Shown: positions 8,401-16,311, counted from the stretch's first letter. The stretch: 64,000 nucleotides of DNA from Bog-473 sp963788125 (GCA_963788125.1 CAWBFN010000001.1:1550001-1614000); one strand, 5' to 3'. The notes: a model not told the origin generated them from the sequence alone. A program made the numbers and translations.

Positions 8401-9226
8401 CCGACGGGTTGGTCTTGACGGTGACGTTGTAGGCGGAGCCCCCCGCCAAGGCGGTGCTGAAGGTGAAGGCCCCGTTGGTGCTGGTGCTCAGGTCGTTGCC
8501 GGCGTTGTTCTCGAGGACCGCGGTGCCGGTGAGCCCCGAGATGGTGCCCCCGACCGTGTAGGTGGGCGCGGTCGTCCCCGATCCGACCCAGTTGTCACCT
8601 GTGGGAGTGCCGTAGGCCATGATGCCCGGGGCGCCCCCGGTCAAGCTGGTGTCGGTGGCCGTGATCCGAGCGACACCGTTTTGTGAGAATGTGAGCTTCG
8701 AACCGGCAACGCTGAGGGTCAACTGGGTGCCCGCCGCAAGGGCAGGTTGGAACGAGGAGCTGCCGAGCTGGGTCCAGGTGCCACTGATCCGCTTGTAGAG
8801 CATCAGCTCAGGGTTGCCGTTGTTCCAGAAGTAAAGACCGAGATAGAGGCTCTGGCCGGCGCTTTGGGCTCGCACCGCCGCGCCGATCCACTGTCCACCG
8901 CTGAGCTGGGTGGAGGTGACCGCGATCTGGGAGGACTGGTCGCTGGAATAGGTCTCGCCGGTGCGAATGTCCCCCGAGTAGGTGCTCTTGGTACCCACGA
9001 CCACCTGGGACGAGATCGCCAACCCACCGTCGGACATATCAGTCCAGCCCGCCCCGAGGGTTCCGTTGGCCCGGTTGAAGTTGTCCGAGACGGAGCCGGC
9101 GGCGAATGCCCGCTGCGGCCCCGCGAACAGGGGGACGATCAGCGCTCCGAGTACGAGTGCTCCGACGACGAGGGCCTTGACGAAGAGCCCGCGGATCAAA
9201 TGCAACCTCTCAATGGGCGTTCTCAT
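5450..9226 (-). CDS. giant secreted repeat protein with C-terminal esterase-like domain
   Basis: A 1258-residue protein with a Sec signal peptide (charged MRTPIERLHLIRG, hydrophobic VKALVVGALVLGALIVPL, cleavage near AFA-AGS, residue ~43). Order of parts: jelly-roll/LamG-like module 1 (~45-217, DNFNRANGTLGAGW), five 85-residue Ser/Thr-rich beta repeats (~218-642, start VGGTISGLTG), module 2, almost identical to module 1 (~643-820), two more repeats (~821-990), and an alpha/beta hydrolase-like domain (~991-1258) with a GFSKSG nucleophile elbow and a late His in PIAHSWDSGW. The domain resembles secreted esterases. No LPXTG or C-terminal membrane anchor is visible. The repeats resemble carboxypeptidase-regulatory-like beta-sandwich units; each has two Cys in VCTV and ITCVT that may pair. 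Likely a cell-surface or extracellular enzyme; substrate unknown. Confidence 0.85.
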   Translation of the reverse strand: MRTPIERLHLIRGLFVKALVVGALVLGALIVPLFAGPQRAFAAGSVSDNFNRANGTLGAGWTDMSDGGLAISSQVVVGTKSTYSGDIRTGETYSSDQSSQIAVTSTQLSGGQWIGAAVRAQSAGQSLYLGLYFWNNGNPELMLYKRISGTWTQLGSSSFQPALAAGTQLTLSVAGSKLTFSQNGVARITATDTSLTGGAPGIMAYGTPTGDNWVGSGTTAPTYTVGGTISGLTGTAVLENNAGNDLSTSTNGAFTFSTALAGGSAYNVTVKTNPSGQVCTVTNPSGTIAAANVTNVSITCVTSVAPTYTVGGTISGLTGTAVLENNAGNDLSTSTNGAFTFSTALAGGSAYNVTVKTNPSGQVCTVTNPSGTIAAANVTNVSITCVTSVAPTYTVGGTISGLTGTAVLENNAGNDLSTSTNGAFTFSTALAGGSAYNVTVKTNPSGQVCTVTNPSGTIAAANVTNVSITCVTSVAPTYTVGGTISGLTGTAVLENNAGNDLSTSTNGAFTFSTALAGGSAYNVTVKTNPSGQVCTVTNPSGTIAAANVTNVSITCVTSVAPTYTVGGTISGLTGTAVLENNAGNDLSTSTNGAFTFSTALAGGSAYNVTVKTNPSGQVCTVTNPSGTIAAANVTNVSITCVTSAAAGSVSDNFNRANGTLGAGWTDMSDGGLAISSQVVVGTKSTYSGDIRTGETYSSDQSSQIAVTSTQLSGGQWIGAAVRAQSAGQSLYLGLYFWNNGNPELMLYKRISGTWTQLGSSSFQPALAAGTQLTLSVAGSKLTFSQNGVARITATDTSLTGGAPGIMAYGTPTGDNWVGSGTTAPTYTVGGTISGLTGTAVLENNAGNDLSTSTNGAFTFSTALAGGSAYNVTVKTNPSGQVCTVTNPSGTIAAANVTNVSITCVTSVAPTYTVGGTISGLTGTAVLENNAGNDLSTSTNGAFTFSTALAGGSAYNVTVKTNPSGQVCTVTNPSGTIAAANVTNVSITCVTSTAGGLSVQYQSTDANNIEYFSYTSPNDGDGTQTLRVLVPTHPAAGVAHNFLYVLPVEPGVGSTFGDGMQTMLALDAQDQYDLTIIEPSFSIDPWYANNPNDANLQYETFMTTELVPWVKANLSTTGTEQNWLIGFSKSGIGGQDLILKHPDLFQLAASWDFPADMSAYDEYGSSSADNYGTDANFQANYRLSSAFLDAHKAPFLTNNRIWIGGYSAFQTDVSDYDALLTSEGILHTLGPMQPIAHSWDSGWVPAALAALYQDSTKLK
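6258..6767 (-). repeat. two tandem 255-bp coding repeats (C-terminal block)
   Basis: Two head-to-tail 255-bp units (6258-6512 and 6513-6767), each coding an 85-residue beta-rich repeat of the giant secreted protein. They look essentially identical to each other and to the five-unit block at 7302-8576, down to synonymous positions, which indicates recent duplication or gene conversion. Confidence 0.95.
6768..7301 (-). repeat. LamG-like module copy 2 (534 bp), duplicate of 8577-9103
   Basis: This segment codes the second jelly-roll-like module and matches 8577-9103 almost base for base; one clear difference is TTGGTGCCC here (7180s) against TTGGTACCC there (8990s). Together with the repeat blocks it shows that a module-plus-repeats unit was duplicated as a whole. 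Confidence 0.95.
7302..8576 (-). repeat. five tandem 255-bp coding repeats (N-terminal block)
   Basis: Five head-to-tail 255-bp units start at 7302, 7557, 7812, 8067 and 8322. Each begins, on the plus strand, with gtcacacaggtgatcgagac. The period is exact and in frame (85 codons), so copy number can change by slippage or recombination without breaking the gene. The true copy number may differ from the assembled one. Confidence 0.95.
8577..9103 (-). repeat. LamG-like module copy 1, duplicate of 6768-7301
   Basis: Codes the first jelly-roll-like module right after the signal peptide. The match to the second copy ends where the signal-peptide sequence begins (about 9103). Confidence 0.95.
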
Positions 9227-9847
9227 CGGGCCGTCCCTTTCCTACGTTCGGGTCACGGCAGGACTCACGTGCAAGAACTGGTGAGAGATCCACCGGCCCG
9301 GTGTGAACGTCGCCCCGTGACTCGCCATCGAGACAGAGGAACGAGAGGATTGCCCGTCCACACCCGCGACCGGTTGGCCGACCACCGAACGCGGCCCACA
9401 TGTCATCAATGTCACCCGTCCCTATAGACCTCGCCTTGCTATCTTCCGAGCGGCGGTGACTGATGCTGATACGAGATTTCGGGAAATTCTGACCAGCGGG
9501 GGCAGGTGGACGGGATCCGAATCCAGGGGCCGGCGACAGTCGCGACCATCAAGCCGTGGCCTGACCATCTGCCACATCCCCCATGTGCTGATTGTGGAGA
9601 CTGGCCTCCTCACCCTGTGGAGGCTCCGCTCCCCTTCGCCGTTCACCCAGGCCAGAGCATTTCATGAAAACCCCACTACGCTCTGACCTGAGTAAGTCCA
9701 GGTCGGAGCTTTGTTTTGCCGAAATCACCCGCAGGACTCGAACAGGACACGCACACACATCCGGTCATGTGCGATACCGGTTCATCCTTAACATGTGGTT
9801 CCGGTAGGCACTCGACACTTCTAGGACGCTGTTCCGGTACCGGGCTG

Positions 9848-9882
9848 TAGTACCAACTCTTTATGAACGTTCCCTGAACAGG
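9848..9882 (+). repeat. 35-bp diverged direct repeat, copy A
   Basis: Begins TAGTACCAACT and ends CCCTGAACAGG. It matches copy B at 31 of 35 positions without gaps; the sequence after it diverges quickly. The function is unknown; an end or target remnant of a mobile element is possible. Confidence 0.7.
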
Positions 9883-10182
9883 ATTCAGCTCCCACCGGCG
9901 GATTGAGAAAGTAGGCACCCTGCGATCAGCTGTGGGACAGCGATGAACCCCGCCCCATCGACGTTTCGAGATGTGACATTGCGTCAAACGCCCTAGAGCG
10001 CCCACGAAAGTCCAGGCGGCGGTCCTTGGATGAGGTTTTTCGGCACCGACAGGGTGCGCCAAGTACCGAGGACTGGCGACCGACCGGAGCGTCCACACCA
10101 GCGGGGTGCAACGAAGTTCGGCCGGCTCCTCCAGCGCGTCCAAGCTGGTCAGCGTTGCGTCAAGATAGACGCTGCTATGGGA

Positions 10183-10217
10183 TAGTACCAACTTGTTACG
10201 AACGTCCCCTGAACAGG
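10183..10217 (+). repeat. 35-bp diverged direct repeat, copy B
   Basis: Second copy of the 35-bp repeat, 335 bp downstream of copy A and about 250 bp before the left inverted repeat of the IS110-type element. Both copies end in CCCTGAACAGG. Confidence 0.7.
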
Positions 10218-10683
10218 GACTCTTGGCCCCGCCGGCCAGGCGTAACCTAATCGGGTGAAGGCCGTGCCCTCCCAACTCGTCCGCCGTGCTCACTGGCGAC
10301 CATGTTCGGCGCAATGTCGGGGTCGCCGAGTCGCAGTGAGTTTGAACCTGGGATTCACGGGTGCTGCAGTAATCCCACAAGGTTGACGGTGCACCCTGTT
10401 CCTGGCAGTTACCGTTGCGCATCATCGGGGGCTGCACAATGCTCACTTTGACCTTAGTGATGTAATGAAGGAGCGCAGCGCAGCTCCCGCGTGACGAGCT
10501 CCGGTGAGCGCACCGGCTCGAGCGCCCAGCACGAGGAGCGATCTCGTGACAACGAGGAGCGTGGCGAAGACCGACCGAACAAGGACGAAGAGCCCGCGGG
10601 AGTCCTCCCGTCGCCCGGGACCAAGTGTGCAGAGCACACTTGGGGTTGCGAAACCCACCCGAAAACGACAGAAGGAGACTCCC

Positions 10684-11697
10684 GTGGAACAGCAAACACA
10701 ATATGTCGGCATCGATCTGCACCGGCGCCGCAGCGTGATCGTGCGGCGCAACGAGGCAGGCCAGACCCTCGACACGGTCCGGATCGACAACCACCCTGTC
10801 GCCCTGGCGGCCGAGCTTGCCAAGGCCGGCGAGCATCCAGAAGTAATCCTCGAGGCGACCTATGGCTGGTACTGGGCGGCTGATGTGATCCAAGAGTGTG
10901 GTGGCACCGTGCATCTGGCCCATCCGCTGGGCAACAACTGGGGGCATCGGCGGGTGAAGAACGACGAGCGCGATGCCACGGACCTGGTCGACCTGCTCCG
11001 CATGGGGCGTTTGGCCGAAGCCTGGGTCGCCCCACCACCGCTGCGCGAACTGCGCGAGATCATCCGCTATAGGGGCAAGCTCGTCCACTTGCGCACCAGC
11101 CTCAAGTCTCAAATCCATGCCGTGTTGGCGAAGGAGGGCGTGACCGTGTCCATGACCGACCTGTTCGGGATGGGCGGCCAGGTCCTCCTCGACAAGGTCC
11201 ACCTGGCCGACGCCTACCGGCTACGGGTCGAATCGCTGCGCGACCTGATCGAGTCGGTCAACCGCGAGATGGCCATGCTCGAAGAGCAGACCGCCCCTTA
11301 CTTTGCCGGCGACCTCGGCTACCACGCCGTCCAGGCCATTCCCGGCGTCGGCCCGGTGCTGGCCGCGATCTTCGTGGCCGAGATCGGCGACATCTCGAGG
11401 TTCACCTCGGCCCGGCACCTCTGCAGTTGGGCGGGGCTCACCCCGACCCACAAAGAATCCGACGTCACGGTCCGCCGGGGCCACATCACCAAGCAAGGCT
11501 CTCGCCTCGTGCGCTGGGCTGCCGTCGAGGCCGTGGCCCACCAGCGCACCGACACTCCCATCCGACGTCACCACCGCAACGTGGGCGAACGTCGGGGCAC
11601 CCAGGTCGGCCGCGTGGCGGCGGCGCGCAAACTTCTCATCCTCGTCTACTACGGCCTGCGCGACGGTGAGATCCGTTGCCTGGCAGAGACGGGGTGA
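10684..11697 (+). CDS. IS110 family DEDD transposase
   Basis: A 337-residue recombinase starting at a GTG with a good Shine-Dalgarno (gaaggag, 7 nt upstream). The N-terminal RuvC-like DEDD domain shows YVGIDLHRR (Asp11), VILEATYGWYW (Glu57) and KNDERDATDLVDLLRMG (paired Asp near 98-102). The C-terminal Tnp20 domain shows IPGVGPVLAA, then the segment LCSWAGLTPTHKESD and ITKQGSRLVRWA, whose Ser is the candidate catalytic nucleophile. The length is normal for the family, and all key residues are present, so the element may be active. An in-frame extension upstream exists but lacks homology. Confidence 0.93.
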   Translation: MEQQTQYVGIDLHRRRSVIVRRNEAGQTLDTVRIDNHPVALAAELAKAGEHPEVILEATYGWYWAADVIQECGGTVHLAHPLGNNWGHRRVKNDERDATDLVDLLRMGRLAEAWVAPPPLRELREIIRYRGKLVHLRTSLKSQIHAVLAKEGVTVSMTDLFGMGGQVLLDKVHLADAYRLRVESLRDLIESVNREMAMLEEQTAPYFAGDLGYHAVQAIPGVGPVLAAIFVAEIGDISRFTSARHLCSWAGLTPTHKESDVTVRRGHITKQGSRLVRWAAVEAVAHQRTDTPIRRHHRNVGERRGTQVGRVAAARKLLILVYYGLRDGEIRCLAETG

Positions 11698-12139
11698 GAA
11701 CCGGGACGGACGCAGCCCGGTGCGAGCTCGCCGACAGTCATGGTCCCCGTTTGACGGCGAGACCGAGTAAGTGATTGAGCCCACCAGGTTGCGGCCGAAC
11801 CACTCCATGTCGCTTCTCGCGACGAATAGATGACCGGCCCCCGGTTCTCGGGTGTGCCCCGCCAACGTTCGTTGGTTCTGGAGATGGACCGCAACGCGTT
11901 CCCGACACGGCATCACAAGGGGACGACCATGAAGCCTCCTGGGCTTCGCATTCAATGATGTGAGGAACAACTGACCGAGCCGTCAAGGCTTCCCCTCCGG
12001 GCGGCCTCCGGCCGGCCTTGACCGCTCTTCTTGGTTCTCGGTTCTCCCGAGGACCCAGTTCGGCGCGCCCATCGGTCGAAACTCTGCCGCTATCTGGCAC
12101 GACGAACCTCCAAAGGAGCCTCCGGCCCCCCTTGACAAA
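11698..12139 (+). ncRNA. candidate guide (bridge/seek) RNA region of the IS110-type element
   Basis: This 442-bp non-coding right end is larger than needed for transposase ends. Right after the stop it can fold: ACCGGG 11700-11705 with CCCGGT 11716-11721, then CTCGCCG 11727-11733 with CGGCGAG 11755-11761 around a 21-nt loop. In IS1111-type elements a small RNA with donor- and target-pairing loops comes from this end. The alternative location is the 5' non-coding region (10479-10683), which also has a strong hairpin at 10621-10643. RNA boundaries cannot be set by eye. Confidence 0.35.
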
Positions 12140-12185
12140 CTGCGCTCCTTCATAGATGACTGTCGCGATTATTTCCCCAGCGCGA

Positions 12186-13016
12186 TCACGCGATCGGCGG
12201 CTGGGTGAGTCGGCGCAGGAGGTAGCGACTATGGGCGGCCCAGATGAACCCTTCGGTCACGATCGGATCGCGCTCGTAGTCGACCTGAAGGCGTCGGCTG
12301 TTCATGAGCCACGACCAGGTGCGCTCGACGATCCAGCGTTTGGGGAGCACCTCGAAGCGACTGGGGTGGATGCGGTTGACGACTTCGACTCCGACGTGAT
12401 GGTTGCGGCAGTGCTCGATGAAGGTGCGCTTGAACCCAGAGTCGCACCACAGCTTGGCGAAGCGAGCGGAGCGGTCGCGGGCCCTGTCCGCCACGGTGAT
12501 GCCGCCGACGTTGTCCGAAATACTCGCGGCGACGACCACCACGGCCATGAGGAGTCCGAGGGTGTCGACGATCCCGAAGGTCTTGCGGCCGTTGATCTTC
12601 TTTCCTGCGTCAAAACCCTTGGTTTTCTTGCTCACCGTGGCGGCGGCGCGTACCGAGCGCGCATCGACGATGCCCGCCGATGGTGCGCCCTGACGTCCCT
12701 CTTTTTGGCGCACCGCCGCAGCGAGACGTTCGGCGATCCGTTCCCAGGTGCCGTCTCTGGACCACTCGAGGTGGTAGCGATGCACCGTGTTCCAGTTTGG
12801 ATAGCTATTGGGAAGCGCTCGCCACTGACAGCCCGTCGCCACCACGTAGAAGATGGCGTCGACCACGCGGCGCCGATCCACTTTGACCGGTCGACCCATC
12901 GACCCCGGACGCCAATACGGAGAGACGAGATCGGCGATGAGCTCCCACTCCTCGTCGGTCATGTCGCCGTGCGTCGTTCGCCAGGTCTGCGCCGCTGCAA
13001 CTGCGTCGGACTCCAT
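12186..13016 (-). CDS. IS5 family DDE transposase
   Basis: A 276-residue transposase. The N-terminal DUF4096-like region shows MTDEEWELIADLV and GRPVKVDRRRVVDAIFYV, then TGCQWRALP. The DDE catalytic residues are Asp118 (GIVDARSV), Asp193 (LWCDSGFK) and Glu232 (RWIVERTWSWL), with the family's R-x3-Y-like tail region. The frame is intact and full length. Flanking inverted repeats are not clear: the left end is squeezed against the right inverted repeat of the IS110-type element and the right end is probably near 13040-13080. Confidence 0.9.
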   Translation of the reverse strand: MESDAVAAAQTWRTTHGDMTDEEWELIADLVSPYWRPGSMGRPVKVDRRRVVDAIFYVVATGCQWRALPNSYPNWNTVHRYHLEWSRDGTWERIAERLAAAVRQKEGRQGAPSAGIVDARSVRAAATVSKKTKGFDAGKKINGRKTFGIVDTLGLLMAVVVVAASISDNVGGITVADRARDRSARFAKLWCDSGFKRTFIEHCRNHHVGVEVVNRIHPSRFEVLPKRWIVERTWSWLMNSRRLQVDYERDPIVTEGFIWAAHSRYLLRRLTQPPIA

Positions 13017-13173
13017 GGCAAACGCTACGCGATCGCCGACCCTGAGAGGGGCTATTTACACCATGAAGTGCACTAATTTTCCGAACAGGATCTTAGAAGT
13101 AGGGTCCGCCCAGGTCGGTAGGTCAAGTGCCCGGTCGTCCATTAAGCGGACCGATTCCCTCTGCTAGTCGGTG

Positions 13174-14061
13174 TCATGAGCCCCCGTACGCCACAACTAG
13201 GCTCGAATCGTTCGGGTCGCAGTACGGCCGCGTCAGCGCCAACGAGCCTTGATGACCGTTGTACTCGAAAACGAACTCGGAGTCATTCGGGTCTTGTTCC
13301 TCGTACGTGAGGGTCACACCTTCACCAGGCCAGGTCTTGGAGATGTACGTGAAGAAGTCCGCAACGTTGCCGGGAAAGACGAATGAGACGGCGTGGGTCG
13401 AACTCCCACTCGGAGTAAAATCTTGCGCCGCGTAGCTACCCGGGGGCAGCGACATGCTGGGTGGTAGCCAGCTCAGCGGTTGACCGAGCGCCGCCGGAAC
13501 AGCAAGGCACTGGGTTCCTCCGGCAGGCGTGGGCACGGTCATAGGAGTGCTGTGAACAACCACGATGGGCGGCCCTTTGTGGCGGAGGGTGGGCGCTCCG
13601 AGCGATCCGGCCCCAAAACCGTAGCGAACCCTGAGGCGGCCGTCGCACAGCGGCCGGACTTGGACGGAGCCGATGTAACGTCCGGCAAAGTAGTAGTCGG
13701 CCTCTGCTCCGAGCTCCTGGTCCTGAGCGATCTCCACGTATCCGGTCCCCGCCAGGGTCTTCTTGATCCCGTCTCGGACGTCGACGATCGTATTGCTCGA
13801 CCCCGGAACGGTCGCGAACCAGAACTGGGTCGAGCCGTCGACGATGTACGCGTACGCGCGCGTGTGCGGTAGCACGGGAAGCCCTCTCGGCAACGGTCGA
13901 GCGCTCTGAGCGTCGAGTGAGCTCCCACACTTCGCCACATCGGCGAGGGAGCTAGCGATTTGGCCTTCGGCGTCGAAGAGCCGACTACAGCCCGTCGCCA
14001 ACGTCAAGAGACAAATCAGCGCCAGAACGCAGCCGCTTGTGCTTCGAAGATTTTTCGGCAC
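13174..14061 (-). CDS. hypothetical secreted lipoprotein
   Basis: A 295-residue protein with a lipoprotein signal (hydrophobic CVLALICLLTLATGC; lipobox LATGC, acylated Cys at residue 25). The mature part is Pro/Gly-rich with beta-type composition. Two stretches, near VDVRDGIKKTLAGTGYVEI and VSFVFPGNVADFFTYI, look like paired small domains of similar layout. It matches no family I know. It is divergent from the BNR-repeat gene, with 302 bp between starts. Probably exported and membrane-anchored. Confidence 0.7.
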   Translation of the reverse strand: MPKNLRSTSGCVLALICLLTLATGCSRLFDAEGQIASSLADVAKCGSSLDAQSARPLPRGLPVLPHTRAYAYIVDGSTQFWFATVPGSSNTIVDVRDGIKKTLAGTGYVEIAQDQELGAEADYYFAGRYIGSVQVRPLCDGRLRVRYGFGAGSLGAPTLRHKGPPIVVVHSTPMTVPTPAGGTQCLAVPAALGQPLSWLPPSMSLPPGSYAAQDFTPSGSSTHAVSFVFPGNVADFFTYISKTWPGEGVTLTYEEQDPNDSEFVFEYNGHQGSLALTRPYCDPNDSSLVVAYGGS

Positions 14062-14363
14062 GGCGGACCCTGCCAGCCCCGGCTAGCGATTTTCCCGAAG
14101 GGGATCGGTCACACACACCCGAGATCCGATGGTCAAGGCATCTCTTTCACGATCAACCTGCAGCTCTACGAACGTACGGCCGGATAATCGGTCAGCGCAA
14201 CGTTAGTACCGAGTCACTCTACGACGTGGAGCGCGAGAGAATGGCATTCTCGAGGTGGCAGGTCGACGTGGACGAACTCCCCCTTGACGCTCAGCATGGG
14301 TATGTAGAAATGTCGGGGTCGCCGCGGCCAAGTCGGGCGTGGGCAACGTGCATTGGGGGGTTG

Positions 14364-15986
14364 ATGGTCATGTGGCTGCGTCGTGGTCGGGCCTTGCTCA
14401 TGTTGTGCACTTCTGTGGTCGTTGCCACACCGCTGCTCGCCATGTCGGCAGGTACGGCCAATGGCTCGTCAGCGAACACCCATTCCAAAATCCTGGAAGT
14501 CAACGTGATGAACGAGGCGGTCAGAGGTGGGGAGCCAGAACTCGCCATCAATCCGAAGAATCCTCAAGATATCGTGATGGGCCATACGGTTGTCGGGAAC
14601 ACCTACACCAAGAACACGACTGCCGACACGATGGAAGCCGTCGCGGGCGGTCTTCAAGTGAGCTTCAACGGCGGCAAGACGTGGTCGGCTGATGACAAGC
14701 CACTGCACACGGCCGGCTATTCGGAGGGACCGAACCCGTATTCGATCGCTCACGGCTTCCCTGGGGCTACTGGGTTTACGTTGACCACCAACGGTATCGG
14801 GGATCCGATCGAGGCGACTGGGCCAGACGGGTCGATCTATGCAGGAGGCGTGTTTGTGCACACTACATCGCCGGGCCCTCCACCCTTTAACTTCACCGTT
14901 CCCCAGGGCGGGATCGCGATCTTCCGATCCACCAATGGCGGTCGGAGCTTCGGGCCGTTGAGCGCTGTCATGACTGATCAAGACCTGGGGGGGATGGTCA
15001 GTCGGGGGATGAACCCCAAACCCATCGGAGTGTTCGGGGTCAACCCGTACGACCGTCCGTGGATGGTCGTGGACCAGACGACCGGCGCCGTGTACGTATC
15101 GACCACCGGTCATCCTGAGCGGTACGTTGCCGTTTCCCATGACAAGGCACGCACATGGGGGCGTGTAGAGGCGCTCGACTGCGACGAGACTCCGGCGCCC
15201 AATCCCAATCACAATGTCACGTGTAACACGTATCCCGAGATTGGTGACGGCAACGTTGCTGCCGCTCATGGCGTCCTCGCGGCTGCGTACATCGCCGGCG
15301 CCGCCCCCGGCTCTACCTGCCCGTGCGCCGTATTCGAGACCACCACCGACGAAGGAGCCCATTGGAACCGCCACGTCGTCTTCGACTCCTTGTCGTCCTC
15401 GTCGGATGTCTGGGTCGCCGCCGACCCCGCCCACAAGGGCCGCTACGCAGTGATGGTTCTGCCGGGCTATCTCGCACCCAGTGGTCTCCCCGACCTCCCG
15501 CCGTCGAAGAGTGTCCCCCAAGAAGTCGACGTGACGACGACCGCCGACTCGGGAGGCACCTGGACACAGCCGACTGTACTGGGGGACCAATCGACGACCC
15601 ACATCACCAATAAACCCTGGATTGCTTATGGCCCCACAGGGGTGCTAGCCGCCTTGTGGCGCAACGCGTACCCTCCCTACAGCCCGGGATCGTTCCTGAC
15701 GCCTGGCTACCAGAACGTGTTTGCCGCAATTTCCCTCAACAATGGGCAGACCTTCAGCGCTCCATTGAAGCTCAACTCAGCGCTGTCACCTCCGCCAGAT
15801 CCGAAACAGGAAGCAGAGGATGATGTCTCCTGGGTGGCGGTGACCTCCCAGTATGTCTACGGCGCGTGGGGTGACTGGCGAGCAACTGCGAAGAACCCGG
15901 TTGCGCCAGCATCGTCACCGCCATCAGGCGAGTTGAACTCCTGGTTCGCTCGAGTTCCGATCAGCAGTTTCCGAAGTCGAACATAG
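14364..15986 (+). CDS. secreted BNR/Asp-box repeat protein (sialidase-fold)
   Basis: A 540-residue exported protein. The signal peptide runs MVMWLRRGRALLMLCTSVVVA to about residue 30. The mature part has Asp-box-like repeats typical of a six-bladed beta-propeller: SFNGGKTWS, STNGGRSFG, VSHDKARTWG, TTTDEGAHWN, TTADSGGTWT and SLNNGQTFS. Such folds occur in sialidases and other glycosidases, but I see no clear catalytic set, so an enzyme activity is not assigned. The ATG at 14364 was chosen because the signal peptide begins there and a G-rich stretch precedes it; an in-frame ATG two codons later is also possible. Confidence 0.75.
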   Translation: MVMWLRRGRALLMLCTSVVVATPLLAMSAGTANGSSANTHSKILEVNVMNEAVRGGEPELAINPKNPQDIVMGHTVVGNTYTKNTTADTMEAVAGGLQVSFNGGKTWSADDKPLHTAGYSEGPNPYSIAHGFPGATGFTLTTNGIGDPIEATGPDGSIYAGGVFVHTTSPGPPPFNFTVPQGGIAIFRSTNGGRSFGPLSAVMTDQDLGGMVSRGMNPKPIGVFGVNPYDRPWMVVDQTTGAVYVSTTGHPERYVAVSHDKARTWGRVEALDCDETPAPNPNHNVTCNTYPEIGDGNVAAAHGVLAAAYIAGAAPGSTCPCAVFETTTDEGAHWNRHVVFDSLSSSSDVWVAADPAHKGRYAVMVLPGYLAPSGLPDLPPSKSVPQEVDVTTTADSGGTWTQPTVLGDQSTTHITNKPWIAYGPTGVLAALWRNAYPPYSPGSFLTPGYQNVFAAISLNNGQTFSAPLKLNSALSPPPDPKQEAEDDVSWVAVTSQYVYGAWGDWRATAKNPVAPASSPPSGELNSWFARVPISSFRSRT

Positions 15987-16071
15987 CGAGTAACGCGGTT
16001 GACCTGACAACCAGCCGGGCTTATCGTGTCAACGCGATTAGCTCACCCGGAGCTTCGAAAAGGGGGGCGTC

Positions 16072-16311
16072 ATGAGTGCACGAGTCCGGATTTTCATCGA
16101 GCGGGCGCTGGCTGCTGTAACGGCGGTGCTAGGCGTGGTGACGATTTTCTGGCGTGACTGGATCGAAGGTCTCACCGGCTGGGATCCGGATCATCACAGC
16201 GGTTCAGCTGAGATCTGGATCATCATCGGGCTTTTCGTGATCAGCGTCGCGTTCTTCATTCTGTCGCGCTTCGAAGTTCGCCGGCGGGCACCCGCAGCCG
16301 CTCGTTCCTGA
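16072..16311 (+). CDS. small membrane protein, two TM segments
   Basis: A 79-residue protein with two hydrophobic helices (RALAAVTAVLGVVTIFW and IWIIIGLFVISVAFFIL) joined by a short hydrophilic loop, and a basic tail FEVRRRAPAAARS that should lie in the cytoplasm. It has a good Shine-Dalgarno (aaaaggggg) before the ATG. It is a type seen often as an uncharacterised actinobacterial protein; the function is unknown. It lies between the BNR gene and an MFS gene on the same strand. Confidence 0.7.
   Translation: MSARVRIFIERALAAVTAVLGVVTIFWRDWIEGLTGWDPDHHSGSAEIWIIIGLFVISVAFFILSRFEVRRRAPAAARS

Larger units (their letters stand above)
9227..10464. other. 1.2-kb stretch with no convincing gene
   Basis: Between the start of the giant secreted gene and the IS110-type element I find no ORF with protein-like composition. 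The long open frames crossing it read as unlikely protein and lack ribosome binding sites. The first 200 bp should hold the promoter of the secreted gene. The rest contains a pair of diverged 35-bp direct repeats (9848-9882 and 10183-10217) and looks like degraded mobile DNA. Confidence 0.5.
10465..12153 (+). mobile_element. IS110 family element, IS1111-like, about 1.7 kb
   Basis: A 14-bp perfect inverted repeat, ATGAAGGAGCGCAG at 10465-10478 and its complement at 12140-12153, brackets the DEDD transposase gene at 10684-11697. Subterminal inverted repeats are a trait of the IS1111 subgroup, whereas IS110 proper lacks them. The true tips lie a few bases outside the repeats and cannot be set exactly because IS110-type insertion leaves no clear target duplication. 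The long 3' non-coding end (about 440 bp) is where IS1111 elements encode their guide RNA. The right end directly abuts the IS5-type gene. Confidence 0.8.

Noticed and set aside
6938..8686. Plus-strand open frame of 582 codons with Gly/Arg/Asp repeats
   Set aside because: It is the antisense shadow of the 255-bp repeats of the secreted protein; the repetition is inherited from the real gene, whose signal peptide and domains are convincing.
5983..9103. CRISPR array suspected from regular repeats
   Set aside because: Units of 255 bp lie head to tail without unique spacers and are in frame in a coding sequence; no cas genes are present.
9676..11202. Long minus-strand open frame (508 codons) over the gene-poor region and the transposase gene
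   Set aside because: It is antisense to the IS110 transposase in its first part, has no Shine-Dalgarno or recognisable domain, and the remainder has unlikely composition (Trp, Cys, His and Arg rich).
12165..13075. Exact terminal inverted repeats of the IS5-type element
   Set aside because: The tips near 12165-12180 and 13045-13065 share only a weak TATTT/CCCC likeness, so no borders were annotated.
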